DNA of 25,486 nucleotides, from the IMG/VR virus record IMGVR_UViG_3300046463_000168, positions 1 through 25,486 of that record; one strand, written 5' to 3'. The translations under genes and the position numbers were made by a program. Origin of the DNA: a virus. Numbering within the stretch: the first letter of the stretch is position 1; the number at the start of each line of letters is the position of its first letter. Below, piece after piece: positions 4,880 through 11,425 of this stretch. Below the pieces are notes generated by a model. The model saw only the letters and a list, made by a program, of their open reading frames with translations. It was not told the origin of the DNA and did no database searches.

Positions 4880-5626
4880 ATGCAAAACGCCGACAAAGCC
4901 GAATTCGTCAAGACGCTCAACCTCTGCTACGCGACGTTGCTCAAGCCGCTGCCGCCGGTTGAGTCGCTCTCGCTGTGGTTCACGATCCTTGAGCCGTATT
5001 CGATCGAGCAGGTGCGCGCCGCGCTGTCGCAGCACATGCGCGAAAGCAAGTTCCCGCCGGTGCCCGCCGACGTCGTCACGCGCCTGCCGAAGGAGTCGGA
5101 CGGCCGGCCCGATGCCAACGAAGCATGGGCGATCGCACTGCGCAGCCGCGACGAGCGCGACACGGTCGTGTGGACGCAGGAATGCGCAGAGGCTTTCTCG
5201 ATCGCATCTGCGGTGCTCGACGGCGGCGATGAAGTCGGCGCGCGTATGGCGTTCAAGGCGGCATACGAGCGCCTCGTCGAGAAGTCGCGCGCTGCCGGTG
5301 CCAAGCCGCAATGGCTCATGTCGCTGGGCCACGATCCGGCGCTTCGCGAAGCCGCGGCGAGCGACGCCGTTCGTACTGGCCGTCTGTCGATTGCTCATGC
5401 CCAGGCGGTCGTGCCCGCGCTGGCCGCGCCAGCATCCACCGATGACCCGCGCAAGGCCGAGGAAGGGCTAGCACGGCTGCGCGCAATGGTTGGTGGCATT
5501 CCGAGCACCGCCGAGAAGATCGCGCGCGCTCGTGAGCATGAAGCGGCCATGCAACGCGCCATCCTCGACGCGGGCAAGCAATCCGCCGCCCGTCTCGTCG
5601 CTGCCTACCGCGCGAGCCACGCATGA
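4880..5626 (+). CDS. G39P-like replicative helicase loader
   Basis: A 248-residue protein. The first 75 residues (KAEFVKTLNLCYATL, LSLWFTILEPYSIEQVRAAL, ESKFPPVPADVV) have the pattern of the helicase loader/inhibitor domain of phage SPP1 G39P, which brings the host or phage helicase to initiator-bound origins. The remainder is Ala/Arg/Glu-rich, helical and variable. It follows the O-like gene by three bases, matching a lambda O-P style initiator-loader pair, and overlaps the next gene by four bases (ATGA). Confidence is high for the gene and fair for the role, which rests on the N-terminal pattern and synteny. Confidence 0.75.
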   Translation: MQNADKAEFVKTLNLCYATLLKPLPPVESLSLWFTILEPYSIEQVRAALSQHMRESKFPPVPADVVTRLPKESDGRPDANEAWAIALRSRDERDTVVWTQECAEAFSIASAVLDGGDEVGARMAFKAAYERLVEKSRAAGAKPQWLMSLGHDPALREAAASDAVRTGRLSIAHAQAVVPALAAPASTDDPRKAEEGLARLRAMVGGIPSTAEKIARAREHEAAMQRAILDAGKQSAARLVAAYRASHA

Positions 5627-5937
5627 GCGAACAGACGTCCGACACCTGCGCCGCCTATGGCTGTCCGATGCTGGGCGTCTACGGCATCAGCGGCAAGTGG
5701 TACTGCGCATGCCATTTCAACGCCAATCCGGCTATCAGCGATGCGATCACGGCCGAGTTGCACCGGCAAAAGCCGCTCGTCGACCAGATCGTTTCGCTGC
5801 GTCGCTGCGGCAATGCCGACCGCGGACTCGAATCAAGCCTCATCGAGATCGTGCGCGAAATCGGCCAGCAACCGCCGCTGGCGCCCGTCACAGGCCCGGA
5901 GCGCGGACAACCGCACTTCTCGGAGGCAGATGCATGA
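5623..5937 (+). CDS. Small Cys-rich putative zinc-binding protein
   Basis: A 104-residue protein. The N-terminal 35 residues contain C-x5-C, then WYCACHF, giving four cysteines and a histidine (CAAYGCP...WYCACHF) that could bind zinc. The rest is helical and polar (ITAELHRQKPLVDQIVSLRR, LESSLIEIVREIGQ). The start ATG overlaps the stop of the helicase loader gene as ATGA, so the two are translationally coupled. Its place between loader and resolvase suggests a role in replication or recombination, but no family was recognised. Confidence 0.8.
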   Translation: MSEQTSDTCAAYGCPMLGVYGISGKWYCACHFNANPAISDAITAELHRQKPLVDQIVSLRRCGNADRGLESSLIEIVREIGQQPPLAPVTGPERGQPHFSEADA

Positions 5938-5987
5938 ACCGATTTCCGCACGCCCAAAGCACCGGTCTGGAGGCTTTGACATGTTGA
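5934..5987 (+). CDS. Possible 17-codon coupling peptide before rusA
   Basis: ATG 5934 overlaps the stop of the upstream gene (ATGA) and the frame encodes 17 residues (MNRFPHAQSTGLEALTC), ending seven bases into rusA. The rusA ribosome-binding site lies inside it. It may simply carry ribosomes across the gap to rusA rather than make a functional peptide, or the overlap may be chance. Confidence 0.3.
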   Translation: MNRFPHAQSTGLEALTC

Positions 5988-6454
5988 CGGTCACGCTACC
6001 TTGGCCCGTCTCGGCAAACGTCTACTGGCGCACGCGCGTCGTGAAGGGCGTCGCCATGACCTACGTTTCGGCGGAGGCGAAGGCGTTCAAGGCTGACGTC
6101 ACGCGCCTGCTGCGCGCCGCTGGCTGTCGTGCTCCGCTCGCCGGCCGCGTCGCTGTCGCGCTCACGCTGTACCCGCACCGCCCGCAGGACTGGCAGAAGC
6201 GTCAGCGCAAGCTCGGCGCCGCATGGGATGACGGCGTGCGCTCTATCGACCTCGACAACGCGATCAAGGTCACGCTCGACGCGATGAAGGGCGTCGCGTT
6301 TGAGGATGACGTCTGGGTGCGCCGGATTCTTGCCGAGCGCGCAGAGCCCGATGGCGAGGCCCGCTTGATCGTGACCATCACGCAGATCGACGCGCCGGCG
6401 CCTCAGGCCGCGCTTGATCTTCCGCAATCCCTTTTTGATCCCTTGGAGGTTTGA
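5981..6454 (+). CDS. rusA: RusA-type Holliday junction resolvase
   Basis: A 157-residue protein matching RusA. It starts with a short strand and SANVYWRTRV, and the catalytic core SIDLDNAIKVTLDAMKGVAF carries Asp90, Asp92, Lys96 and Asp100, followed by Asp109-Asp110 and the strand VWVRRI, as in the acidic active site of RusA. It cuts four-way junctions during phage recombination and resolves branched DNA before packaging. About 25 residues extend past the usual end (PQSLFDPLEV); the LF pair faintly resembles a clamp-binding tail but lacks the full motif. I chose ATG 5981, with GGAGG eight bases upstream, rather than the longer frame from 5657, which is a shadow of the two preceding genes. Confidence 0.92.
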   Translation: MLTVTLPWPVSANVYWRTRVVKGVAMTYVSAEAKAFKADVTRLLRAAGCRAPLAGRVAVALTLYPHRPQDWQKRQRKLGAAWDDGVRSIDLDNAIKVTLDAMKGVAFEDDVWVRRILAERAEPDGEARLIVTITQIDAPAPQAALDLPQSLFDPLEV

Positions 6455-6456
6455 CC

Positions 6457-6579
6457 ATGCGACCACGCCTGACCCTGATCAACGGCGAGTGGTTTTGCAT
6501 CGGCACGGCGGCTGTTTCGCGCGGTGCAACGATGCGCGATGCCTACGCGCGCTGGTACGCCATGCGCATCTTTGCATGA
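6457..6579 (+). CDS. Small conserved phage protein (40 aa)
   Basis: A 40-residue protein, MRPRLTLINGEWFCIGTAAV followed by a basic, aromatic C-terminus (ARWYAMRIFA). It has a strong ribosome-binding site (GGAGG, about eight bases before ATG) and starts two bases after the rusA stop. The compact strand-turn-strand then helix look recurs in small early proteins of Burkholderia-type phages. Function unknown. Confidence 0.75.
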   Translation: MRPRLTLINGEWFCIGTAAVSRGATMRDAYARWYAMRIFA

Positions 6580-6589
6580 GGCGCTTCGT

Positions 6590-6808
6590 ATGAAGCCAAC
6601 GATCAACAGCACGACGACTGCGGTCGTCACCGTCTCAGTGCGCGTGCAATGTGGCTCATGGGGTCCTGACTGCACGATGGAGCAGGTTCTCAGGCAGGCC
6701 AGCGAGGAAGCCGCCGGGCGCGTGCGTCGCTTGATCCAGGGCGATACGCGCGTCCAGCTGCTGTCGATCGATGCCGCTGATGTTGCTACCAAAGTGGAGC
6801 GCCGATGA
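6590..6808 (+). CDS. Hypothetical early protein (72 aa)
   Basis: A 72-residue protein with a Thr/Val-rich N-terminal strand region (TTTAVVTVSVRVQCG), then a helix (MEQVLRQASEEAAGRVRRLI) and a C-terminal strand-like segment. No known domain. The start at 6590 has GAGG eight bases upstream; the longer frame from 6524 overlaps the previous gene and was rejected. Its stop overlaps the next start by four bases (ATGA). Confidence 0.75.
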   Translation: MKPTINSTTTAVVTVSVRVQCGSWGPDCTMEQVLRQASEEAAGRVRRLIQGDTRVQLLSIDAADVATKVERR

Positions 6809-7119
6809 ACACCCTCCAGATCGCCGGCTCTTTGCCCCGCGACCCTCAGTTCCGCGCCTTCGTCTCTCAATACATGGTGCCGCCGCGAGAGCCGACCGTC
6901 GACGAAGCCGCGGCGTTCATCCGGGCCGCGTGTCACGTCGAGAGCCGCCGGCAGCTTGTCGAGGACCGCGCGGCAGAGCAGCGGTTTCACCGATTCATTC
7001 GCCAGCAGTTTGTTGCGTGGCGTTCAAAGCAGTCCCAACCACAGAGGAAGCAGCATGAGCTACGCAACATTCCCCGGCAACGCCGATGCAGTCGCGCTCG
7101 GCATGGGTCCGATAACTGA
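6805..7119 (+). CDS. Hypothetical early protein (104 aa)
   Basis: A 104-residue basic protein with PRDPQFRAFVSQYMVPPREP near the N-terminus and a helical centre (DEAAAFIRAACHVESRRQL). It is coupled by an ATGA overlap to the upstream gene. Its last 21 codons overlap the next gene in another frame, so the C-terminal tail after about residue 84 (Arg/His/Gln-rich) may be a non-functional extension. The FR..V plus HVESRR pattern might fit a small nucleic-acid-binding or nuclease-inhibitor protein, but I assign no function. Confidence 0.7.
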   Translation: MNTLQIAGSLPRDPQFRAFVSQYMVPPREPTVDEAAAFIRAACHVESRRQLVEDRAAEQRFHRFIRQQFVAWRSKQSQPQRKQHELRNIPRQRRCSRARHGSDN

Positions 7120-7414
7120 CGCTGGAGATAAGTCGAGCGCTCAGACTGAAATGCCCAAGTACGAATGCCACAAGCGCGTGTGGGCGCTGAAGATCAAGGC
7201 CATCCGCCAGACCGATGGCGAATCGAACTTCGATGGAGGCAGCTGGCTGCTCGACGTCGAGGAGCCCGGCTATGCGCCGATCGAGGTTTCTCACCGCGAC
7301 TACGTTCTGAAGCACTCGCCGCACGCTGGCGGCTACTACGTCGTCTATGCGGACGGCTACAAGTCGTTCTCGCCGGCCAAGGCATTCGAGGATGGATACA
7401 CGCGGGTCCGATAA
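7055..7414 (+). CDS. Conserved phage hypothetical protein (119 aa)
   Basis: A 119-residue protein. The first 35 residues are a variable region; the rest is a compact, aromatic, conserved domain (YECHKRVWALKIKAI, GSWLLDVEEPGYAPIEVSHR, then GGYYVVYADGYKSFSPAKAF). This domain is frequent in phage early regions and has no assigned role that I know. ATG 7055 has GAGGAA eight bases upstream and lies inside the end of the previous gene. It is the last gene before a weak terminator and a large inverted repeat. Confidence 0.85.
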   Translation: MSYATFPGNADAVALGMGPITDAGDKSSAQTEMPKYECHKRVWALKIKAIRQTDGESNFDGGSWLLDVEEPGYAPIEVSHRDYVLKHSPHAGGYYVVYADGYKSFSPAKAFEDGYTRVR

Positions 7415-7419
7415 GTCAA

Positions 7420-7440
7420 GGCCGAAATAGGCCGTTTTTT
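7420..7440 (+). terminator. Weak intrinsic terminator-like hairpin
   Basis: GGCC (7420-7423) and GGCC (7430-7433) pair across a six-base loop, followed by a run of six T (7435-7440). The stem is only four base pairs, so termination would be partial. It lies in the 102-base gap between the gene ending at 7414 and the membrane protein gene at 7517. Confidence 0.45.
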
Positions 7441-7454
7441 AGCGCAATAAAGGC

Positions 7455-7493
7455 CGGAGGAAATAGGCCCCGAAATCGGGTGTATTTCCTCCG
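7455..7493. repeat. 11-bp perfect inverted repeat with inner hairpin
   Basis: CGGAGGAAATA (7455-7465) and TATTTCCTCCG (7483-7493) are exact reverse complements. The 17-base interior holds a second dyad, CCCGA-AA-TCGGG (7469-7480). The RNA would fold into one long two-part hairpin. No T run follows on either strand, so it is not a typical terminator. It may be a processing site, a small structured RNA or a protein-binding site. Confidence 0.85.
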
Positions 7494-7516
7494 AAAACCA
7501 AACGGAGAAACCAGAC

Positions 7517-7705
7517 ATGAAATTCACATTCCCCCTCGCGCTATTCCTGCTGTTCCTCGGGCTGAAGCTCGGCGGCGTTATCGCTTGGTCATGGGTTTGG
7601 GTGACGGCGCCGCTGTGGGTTGGCATGGCGATCGCCTTGATCGTGCTGCTGTTCGCGCTGGTTGCGTTCACCGTGACAATCATCGCCGCGACGGGGAGGA
7701 AATAA
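7517..7705 (+). CDS. Small two-span membrane protein
   Basis: A 62-residue, almost wholly hydrophobic protein with two membrane segments (about residues 4-22 and 35-58) linked by GVIAWSWVWVTAPLW. This resembles small phage proteins annotated under the 'transmembrane Fragile-X-F' (Tmemb_185A-like) name, which is a label of weak similarity and not a function. ACGGAGAA stands ten bases before ATG. It lies in an early position, not next to lysis genes, so a holin role is not supported. Confidence 0.8.
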   Translation: MKFTFPLALFLLFLGLKLGGVIAWSWVWVTAPLWVGMAIALIVLLFALVAFTVTIIAATGRK

Positions 7706-7707
7706 CG

Positions 7708-7890
7708 ATGAGCTGGATTCTGCTGATCTTCATCCACGCCGGAATCATGTCGCACAACGACGACGTGTCGATTACGACGGCGCGCTTCTACAACGAGAAC
7801 GCGTGCAAGACGGCCGGGCAAGAGGTCGCGAAGCTGAGCAACTCGACCGTTCAGAGCACGAAGTTCGTTTGCATTCACGACGGCGTTTGA
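7708..7890 (+). CDS. Small exported or anchored protein, two cysteines
   Basis: A 60-residue protein with a short hydrophobic start (MSWILLIFIHAGIM), then a polar domain with Cys33 and Cys55 that could form a disulfide outside the cytoplasm. It follows the two-span membrane protein by two bases, behind a GAGGA site, so the two may act together at the membrane. Similar short proteins occur in other proteobacterial phages without a known role. Confidence 0.75.
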   Translation: MSWILLIFIHAGIMSHNDDVSITTARFYNENACKTAGQEVAKLSNSTVQSTKFVCIHDGV

Positions 7891-7969
7891 CTGAGCACCA
7901 CGCCACGCCGACGCGCACTCGGCCGCTCTGGTCATCTGCGGACGATGACCGAAAACAACGGGGGAAGGG

Positions 7970-8170
7970 ATGAACTTATTCGGCGGAACATGGCGCATAT
8001 CGAGGCGGTTCGTGCAGCTCAACGAGGGCGGTTATGTCTGCGGCCTGTCGTGGTCGTGGCAGAAGGGCTGGTTCGACGCATGGTTCAAGCTGCCGATCCG
8101 GAGCGCGCGCAGCGTTCGCGCGACACGCTGGCCGGGCGGTGAGTGGCGTTTTGGACGGGGAGCGACATGA
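7970..8170 (+). CDS. Hypothetical early protein (66 aa)
   Basis: A 66-residue, Trp-rich basic protein: GGYVCGLSWSWQKGWFDAWF in the middle and a basic C-terminus. A GGGGGAAGGG stretch precedes ATG 7970. It overlaps the next gene by four bases (ATGA). An overlapping frame from 7945 is less convincing. The 79 bases upstream (7891-7969) hold no other gene or clear signal. Function unknown. Confidence 0.7.
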   Translation: MNLFGGTWRISRRFVQLNEGGYVCGLSWSWQKGWFDAWFKLPIRSARSVRATRWPGGEWRFGRGAT

Positions 8171-8511
8171 AGGCCAACTATCTGCAAAACAGCATGCGGA
8201 TCTACGCCCAGCGCACGCATTGGGGATCGATAGAGGTTCGCTTCGCCTGCCAGTTGCTTCCCGGCAATCAGACGGCATGTGCGAAGCCGGTCGAGTTTGA
8301 GGCAGTCGAGAACGGAGCATGGGTAGAGCCGACGATGGTGCTGGGGCACGACGAGGCGCAGCAACTGATCGATGAGCTTTGGCGAAGTGGCCTGAGACCA
8401 ACCGAAGGCGCGGGCAGCGCGGGCCAGCTTGCGTCGACGGAGCGCCACCTTGCGGATATGCGCGCGATCGCCTTTCACAAACTCGGCGTGCCAGAGAAAA
8501 CGGGGAAGTGA
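8167..8511 (+). CDS. Conserved phage hypothetical protein (114 aa)
   Basis: A 114-residue protein with strand-rich N-terminal half (RIYAQRTHWGSIEVRFACQL, FEAVENGAWVEPTMVLGHD) and a helical C-terminal half containing EAQQLIDELWRSGLRPTEG and LADMRAIAFHKLG. The pattern of a short beta domain followed by 'AQQLMDELW..GLRPTEG' is frequent in early genes of phages and has no assigned function that I know. ATG 8167 has GGGGAG eight bases upstream; the GTG at 8143 is a poorer alternative. It overlaps the next start by one base. Confidence 0.8.
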   Translation: MKANYLQNSMRIYAQRTHWGSIEVRFACQLLPGNQTACAKPVEFEAVENGAWVEPTMVLGHDEAQQLIDELWRSGLRPTEGAGSAGQLASTERHLADMRAIAFHKLGVPEKTGK

Positions 8512-8888
8512 TGAACGACGAAATCGACGAACTCCTCATCGACTGGTACGACTACGAGGCCGAATACACGCCGAAGCTCGGCCACGAGAGGGCGTCGGCC
8601 ATGTGCCGCGACTACCGCACGCGCTGGCAGGATTCGGACGATCTAGCCGACCGTGCCCAGGCGAACGCGCGCAAGCTGGTCTGCGAGGCGGTTGGAATGT
8701 GCGTTCAGAAGCTCGATCTGCGCTATCGCGTCGCCATCCAGACCGTCATGCGCAACTGGCGCGGCGGGGCAAAGGTGTTCAACTCGATCCGACTCGACGG
8801 CGATCCGGAGGTGATCTACCAGGAGGCGAAGCGGGCGCTCGCGCCGATCCTGTATGAACGCGATTTGATCGAGAGGGCATCGGTATGA
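8511..8888 (+). CDS. Possible late-gene antiterminator (Q-like)
   Basis: A 125-residue helical protein: DELLIDWYDYEAEYTPKLGH, then MCRDYRTRWQDSDDLADRA, KLDLRYRVAIQTVMRNWRGG and a C-terminal helix. The WYDWxxxY...G pattern, the RYRVAI..VMRN..GG segment, the size and the location (last early genes, just before a promoter-terminator pair and the terminase genes) fit a Q-type antiterminator that lets RNA polymerase pass late terminators. No zinc-finger cysteines of the best-known Q class are present, so the assignment is tentative. It starts one base inside the end of the previous gene and overlaps the next by four bases. Confidence 0.75.
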   Translation: MNDEIDELLIDWYDYEAEYTPKLGHERASAMCRDYRTRWQDSDDLADRAQANARKLVCEAVGMCVQKLDLRYRVAIQTVMRNWRGGAKVFNSIRLDGDPEVIYQEAKRALAPILYERDLIERASV

Positions 8889-9064
8889 AGCCTCCGAAAA
8901 CACAGGCTCAGCTCGACGATGAGCGAATCCAGCGCCAGCACAGGAAGGCGCTATTCAGAGGGCGCACATCTGGCGAGCCCACCCGATCCCATCTGGCGTA
9001 CAAGGTGTTCGAGCGAGAGAAGACCAAATCAGAAATCCTTGACGATTTGGAAAATATGGACTAA
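8885..9064 (+). CDS. Small basic/acidic hypothetical protein (59 aa)
   Basis: A 59-residue protein with no cysteines: a Lys/Gln-rich helix (MKPPKTQAQLDDERIQRQHR), a basic turn, and an acidic C-terminus (ILDDLENMD). It is joined to the upstream gene by an ATGA overlap and ends just before the early-late boundary. The candidate late promoter lies over its last codons. Function unknown. Confidence 0.7.
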   Translation: MKPPKTQAQLDDERIQRQHRKALFRGRTSGEPTRSHLAYKVFEREKTKSEILDDLENMD

Positions 9065-9067
9065 GTT
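9039..9067 (+). promoter_or_regulatory. Candidate late promoter (PR' analogue)
   Basis: TTGACG (9039-9044) and TAAGTT (9062-9067) are 17 bases apart. The -35 box is good and the -10 box matches three of six consensus positions. Transcripts would start near 9074 and meet a strong terminator at 9119-9151, the same layout as lambda PR'-tR', where Q is required to reach the late genes. Confidence 0.4.
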
Positions 9068-9118
9068 TCGCAGCGTAGCGGGAGAGGTGTGCCCGCAGAA
9101 GACCAAATTCATCCCTGA

Positions 9119-9151
9119 AAGCCCGCAGGCATCCAGCCTGGCGGGCTTTTT
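9119..9151 (+). terminator. Strong intrinsic terminator at early-late boundary
   Basis: AAGCCCGC (9119-9126) pairs with GCGGGCTT (9141-9148); an inner AGGC/GCCT stem (9127-9130, 9136-9139) extends it around a five-base loop, followed by T residues (9147-9151). It separates early from late genes. Confidence 0.88.
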
Positions 9152-9169
9152 CCATTTGGAGAGCCCGAA

Positions 9170-9781
9170 ATGCGCAAGTCCCTGCTGATCGCCTGCCTCA
9201 GTGCCTGTCTGCCCATGTTCGCTGTCGATGGTGAGGCCGGCGCCGCGCCGCTACCGGATGATGCAGCCCCGAGCAGCACAGAGCCCGTTCAGACGGCCAC
9301 TTCGGGAAACGCTGCTGGTGGTGCCTCGCAGGACGTGCAGTCGCCGGCACTGACCTCTGCCGCCGATGCCGCAGCGACGGCCAGCGCTGAGGTGGCGCAA
9401 GCGGGGGAGTCGGCATCTGGTGCTGTCTCGCAACCGGCGCTCTCGACTTCCTCGGGGGCTGAAGCGGGAAACGACATGTTGCCGCCTGCTGGCGCGTCTA
9501 CGGCGGCGGAATTGCCTGCTGATGGGACGCCGCTCGTCCCAAACGCCGATGCATCGCCTGCGGCAAGCGGACCCGCAAGCGACATTGCATCGTCTGTCCA
9601 GATTGCACCGCTCGACGCAGGCACAGGGGCGGCCCAACCCGCAATCGTTCATCCCGCTCATTCGTTCGCTGACCGGATCCACTCGTTGGCGTTCACGCTC
9701 GAAGGCTCGGGGGATTCGATGCTCAGTCGCATGGGCTGGGAGATCGGCAAGCTGGTCGCCGCTATCAAGTCGGTCCTGTAA
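9170..9781 (+). CDS. Ala/Pro-rich late protein of unknown role (203 aa)
   Basis: The first late gene. The 203-residue protein begins with a hydrophobic segment (MRKSLLIACLSACLP) then MFAVDGEAGAA at residues 16-26. About residues 27-150 are low complexity (Ala, Ser, Pro, Gly, Asp; disordered). The last 45 residues form a folded-looking end with HSFADRIHSLAFTLEGSGDS and an amphipathic helix (MGWEIGKLVAAIKSVL). The N-terminal 16-22 block aligns exactly with the scaffold gene (14349). It is preceded by a GGAG site. The hydrophobic start may act as a signal or membrane segment, but the parallel with the scaffold argues it could instead be a phage-specific N-terminal tag. Function unknown. Confidence 0.75.
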   Translation: MRKSLLIACLSACLPMFAVDGEAGAAPLPDDAAPSSTEPVQTATSGNAAGGASQDVQSPALTSAADAAATASAEVAQAGESASGAVSQPALSTSSGAEAGNDMLPPAGASTAAELPADGTPLVPNADASPAASGPASDIASSVQIAPLDAGTGAAQPAIVHPAHSFADRIHSLAFTLEGSGDSMLSRMGWEIGKLVAAIKSVL

Positions 9782-9797
9782 CGGCTCACCTTTCGAC

Positions 9798-10181
9798 ATG
9801 GCCGGACGCCCGACGAAGTACAAGGCTGAGTTCGCTGAGCTGGCGATGAACTATTGCCTGCTCGGCGCGACGGACCCTGAGATAGCCGGTTTCCTTGGCG
9901 TCGGCCTGCGCACGGTGATGGACTGGAAGAAGGCGCATCCGGACTTCGCCGAGGCGATGAATCACGGCAAGGCGCATGCGGATGCGAAGATGATCGGCGC
10001 AGCATACCGCAGCGGCCTCGCGGGCAACGCGACGATCCAGATCTTCTGGCTGAAGAACCGGCTTGGCTGGCGCGATCGCGTCGACCATGCCATCGGCGGG
10101 ATCGACGGAAAGCCCATCGACCTGAACCTCACGGTCGAATTCGTCAAGCCGAAGGACCCGAAGCCGAAGGATCAGGCGTGA
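9798..10181 (+). CDS. terS: Terminase small subunit
   Basis: A 127-residue protein beginning MAGRPTKYKAEFAELAMNYC, then a helix-turn-helix (GATDPEIAGFLGVGLRTVMDW) that is typical of small terminases of this class, followed by a helical oligomerisation region (NHGKAHADAKMIGAAYRSGL) and a basic C-terminus (KPKDPKPKDQA). It recognises the packaging site and hands DNA to the large subunit. ATG 9798 is chosen over the longer frame, which is a shadow of the upstream gene. Its stop overlaps the start of the large subunit (GTGA), confirming the pair. Confidence 0.9.
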   Translation: MAGRPTKYKAEFAELAMNYCLLGATDPEIAGFLGVGLRTVMDWKKAHPDFAEAMNHGKAHADAKMIGAAYRSGLAGNATIQIFWLKNRLGWRDRVDHAIGGIDGKPIDLNLTVEFVKPKDPKPKDQA

Positions 10182-11425
10182 GCATCCAGTTCCCCGAAAA
10201 GCTCTCGTTCCTGTTCGACGAGGCGCGGTACAAGGTCGCCTACGGCGGCCGGGGCAGCGCCAAAAGCTGGTCATTCGCTCGCGCACTGCTGCTCGAAGGC
10301 GTGCAGGCGCCCATGCGCATCGGCTGCTTCCGCGAAGTGCAGAAGTCGATCAAGGATTCGGTCCACAAGCTCCTGAAGGACCAGATTCAGGCGATGGGCC
10401 TTGGTCAGTTCTACGAGGTGCTCGACGCGTCTATTCGCGGGCGCAACGGTACGGAGTTCCTCTTTGCCGGCCTCGCCGATCACTCGGTCGAATCGATCAA
10501 GTCATATGAGGGCATCGACCGCGCGTGGATCGAGGAGGCGCAGTCGGTCACGAAGCGTTCGTGGGAAGTGCTCCTTCCGACCATTCGCAAGAGCGGCTCG
10601 CAGATCTGGATCACGTTCAACCCGGAACTCGAAAGCGACGAGACGTATCAGCGCTTTGTCATGAATCCGCCGCCGCGCTCGATCGTGGCCGAGGTCAATT
10701 ACAACGACAATCCGTGGTTCAACGAGGAACTCGAAGCCGAGCGCCAGCACTGCCTGCAGACCGATCCGGAAGGCTACAAGAACATCTGGGGCGGCAAGTG
10801 CAAGCCGGCCGTCGCGGGCGCGATTTACTACGAGCAGATCGCCGCGGCGCAGGCCGAGGGCCGCGTCTGCAACGTGCCGTACGACCCGATGCTGAAGGTT
10901 CATGTCGTGTTCGACCTTGGCTGGAACGATGCGATGGCGATCTCGCTCGTGCAGCGCAGTGCGTCAGAGATTCGCGTGATCGAGTACATCGAGGACTCGC
11001 ACCGCACGCTCGATCAGTATTCGTCCGATCTCCGCGCGAAAAGCTACAACTGGGGAAAGCTGTTCCTGCCGCACGACGGCCGCAACCGCGACTTCAAGAC
11101 GGGCAAGAGCGCGCAGGAAATCATGGAGGCGTTCGGGTGGAGCGTCAGAATCACGCCGAATATGTCCGTCGAGGATGGCATTCGCCTGACGCGCATGACG
11201 TTCCCGCGCCTCTACTTTGACAAGAACAAAGCCGGCCGCCTGGTCGAGTGCTTCAAGCGTTATCGCCGCGCGATCAACCAGACGACCAACGAAGCCGGCG
11301 CGCCCCTGCATGACGAGTTCTCGCACGGCGCCGACAACGGCCGCTACATCGCTGTGAATGCCGAGAGCATGAGCAATGAGGAATGGGGCGGCGAACTCAA
11401 CTACCCACGGATGAACTACGCCTAA
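10178..11425 (+). CDS. terL: Terminase large subunit (PBSX/Terminase_3 type)
   Basis: A 415-residue packaging motor. Walker A GGRGSAKS is at residues 23-30, Walker B IDRAWIEEAQ at 113-122 with catalytic Glu119 or Glu120, and coupling motif ITFNPE at 145-150. The nuclease domain has acidic residues in VFDLGWND (Asp246, Asp251), LPHDGRN (Asp300) and HDEFSHGADN (Asp379, Asp386). It cleaves concatemers and drives DNA into procapsids through the portal. It starts with GTG (overlapping the small-subunit stop) and overlaps the portal start by one base. Length and motif order match the PBSX-type large terminase family. Confidence 0.95.
   Translation: MSIQFPEKLSFLFDEARYKVAYGGRGSAKSWSFARALLLEGVQAPMRIGCFREVQKSIKDSVHKLLKDQIQAMGLGQFYEVLDASIRGRNGTEFLFAGLADHSVESIKSYEGIDRAWIEEAQSVTKRSWEVLLPTIRKSGSQIWITFNPELESDETYQRFVMNPPPRSIVAEVNYNDNPWFNEELEAERQHCLQTDPEGYKNIWGGKCKPAVAGAIYYEQIAAAQAEGRVCNVPYDPMLKVHVVFDLGWNDAMAISLVQRSASEIRVIEYIEDSHRTLDQYSSDLRAKSYNWGKLFLPHDGRNRDFKTGKSAQEIMEAFGWSVRITPNMSVEDGIRLTRMTFPRLYFDKNKAGRLVECFKRYRRAINQTTNEAGAPLHDEFSHGADNGRYIAVNAESMSNEEWGGELNYPRMNYA

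Noticed and set aside
7517-7890. Holin-like reading of the small membrane protein and its neighbour
   Set aside because: No endolysin or spanin gene adjoins them and they lie in the early region; only membrane location is supported.
7945-8142. 65-codon frame overlapping the 7970 gene
   Set aside because: Weak ribosome-binding site and Arg/Ala/Val-rich composition; the 7970 frame has a better start signal and an ATGA overlap with the next gene.
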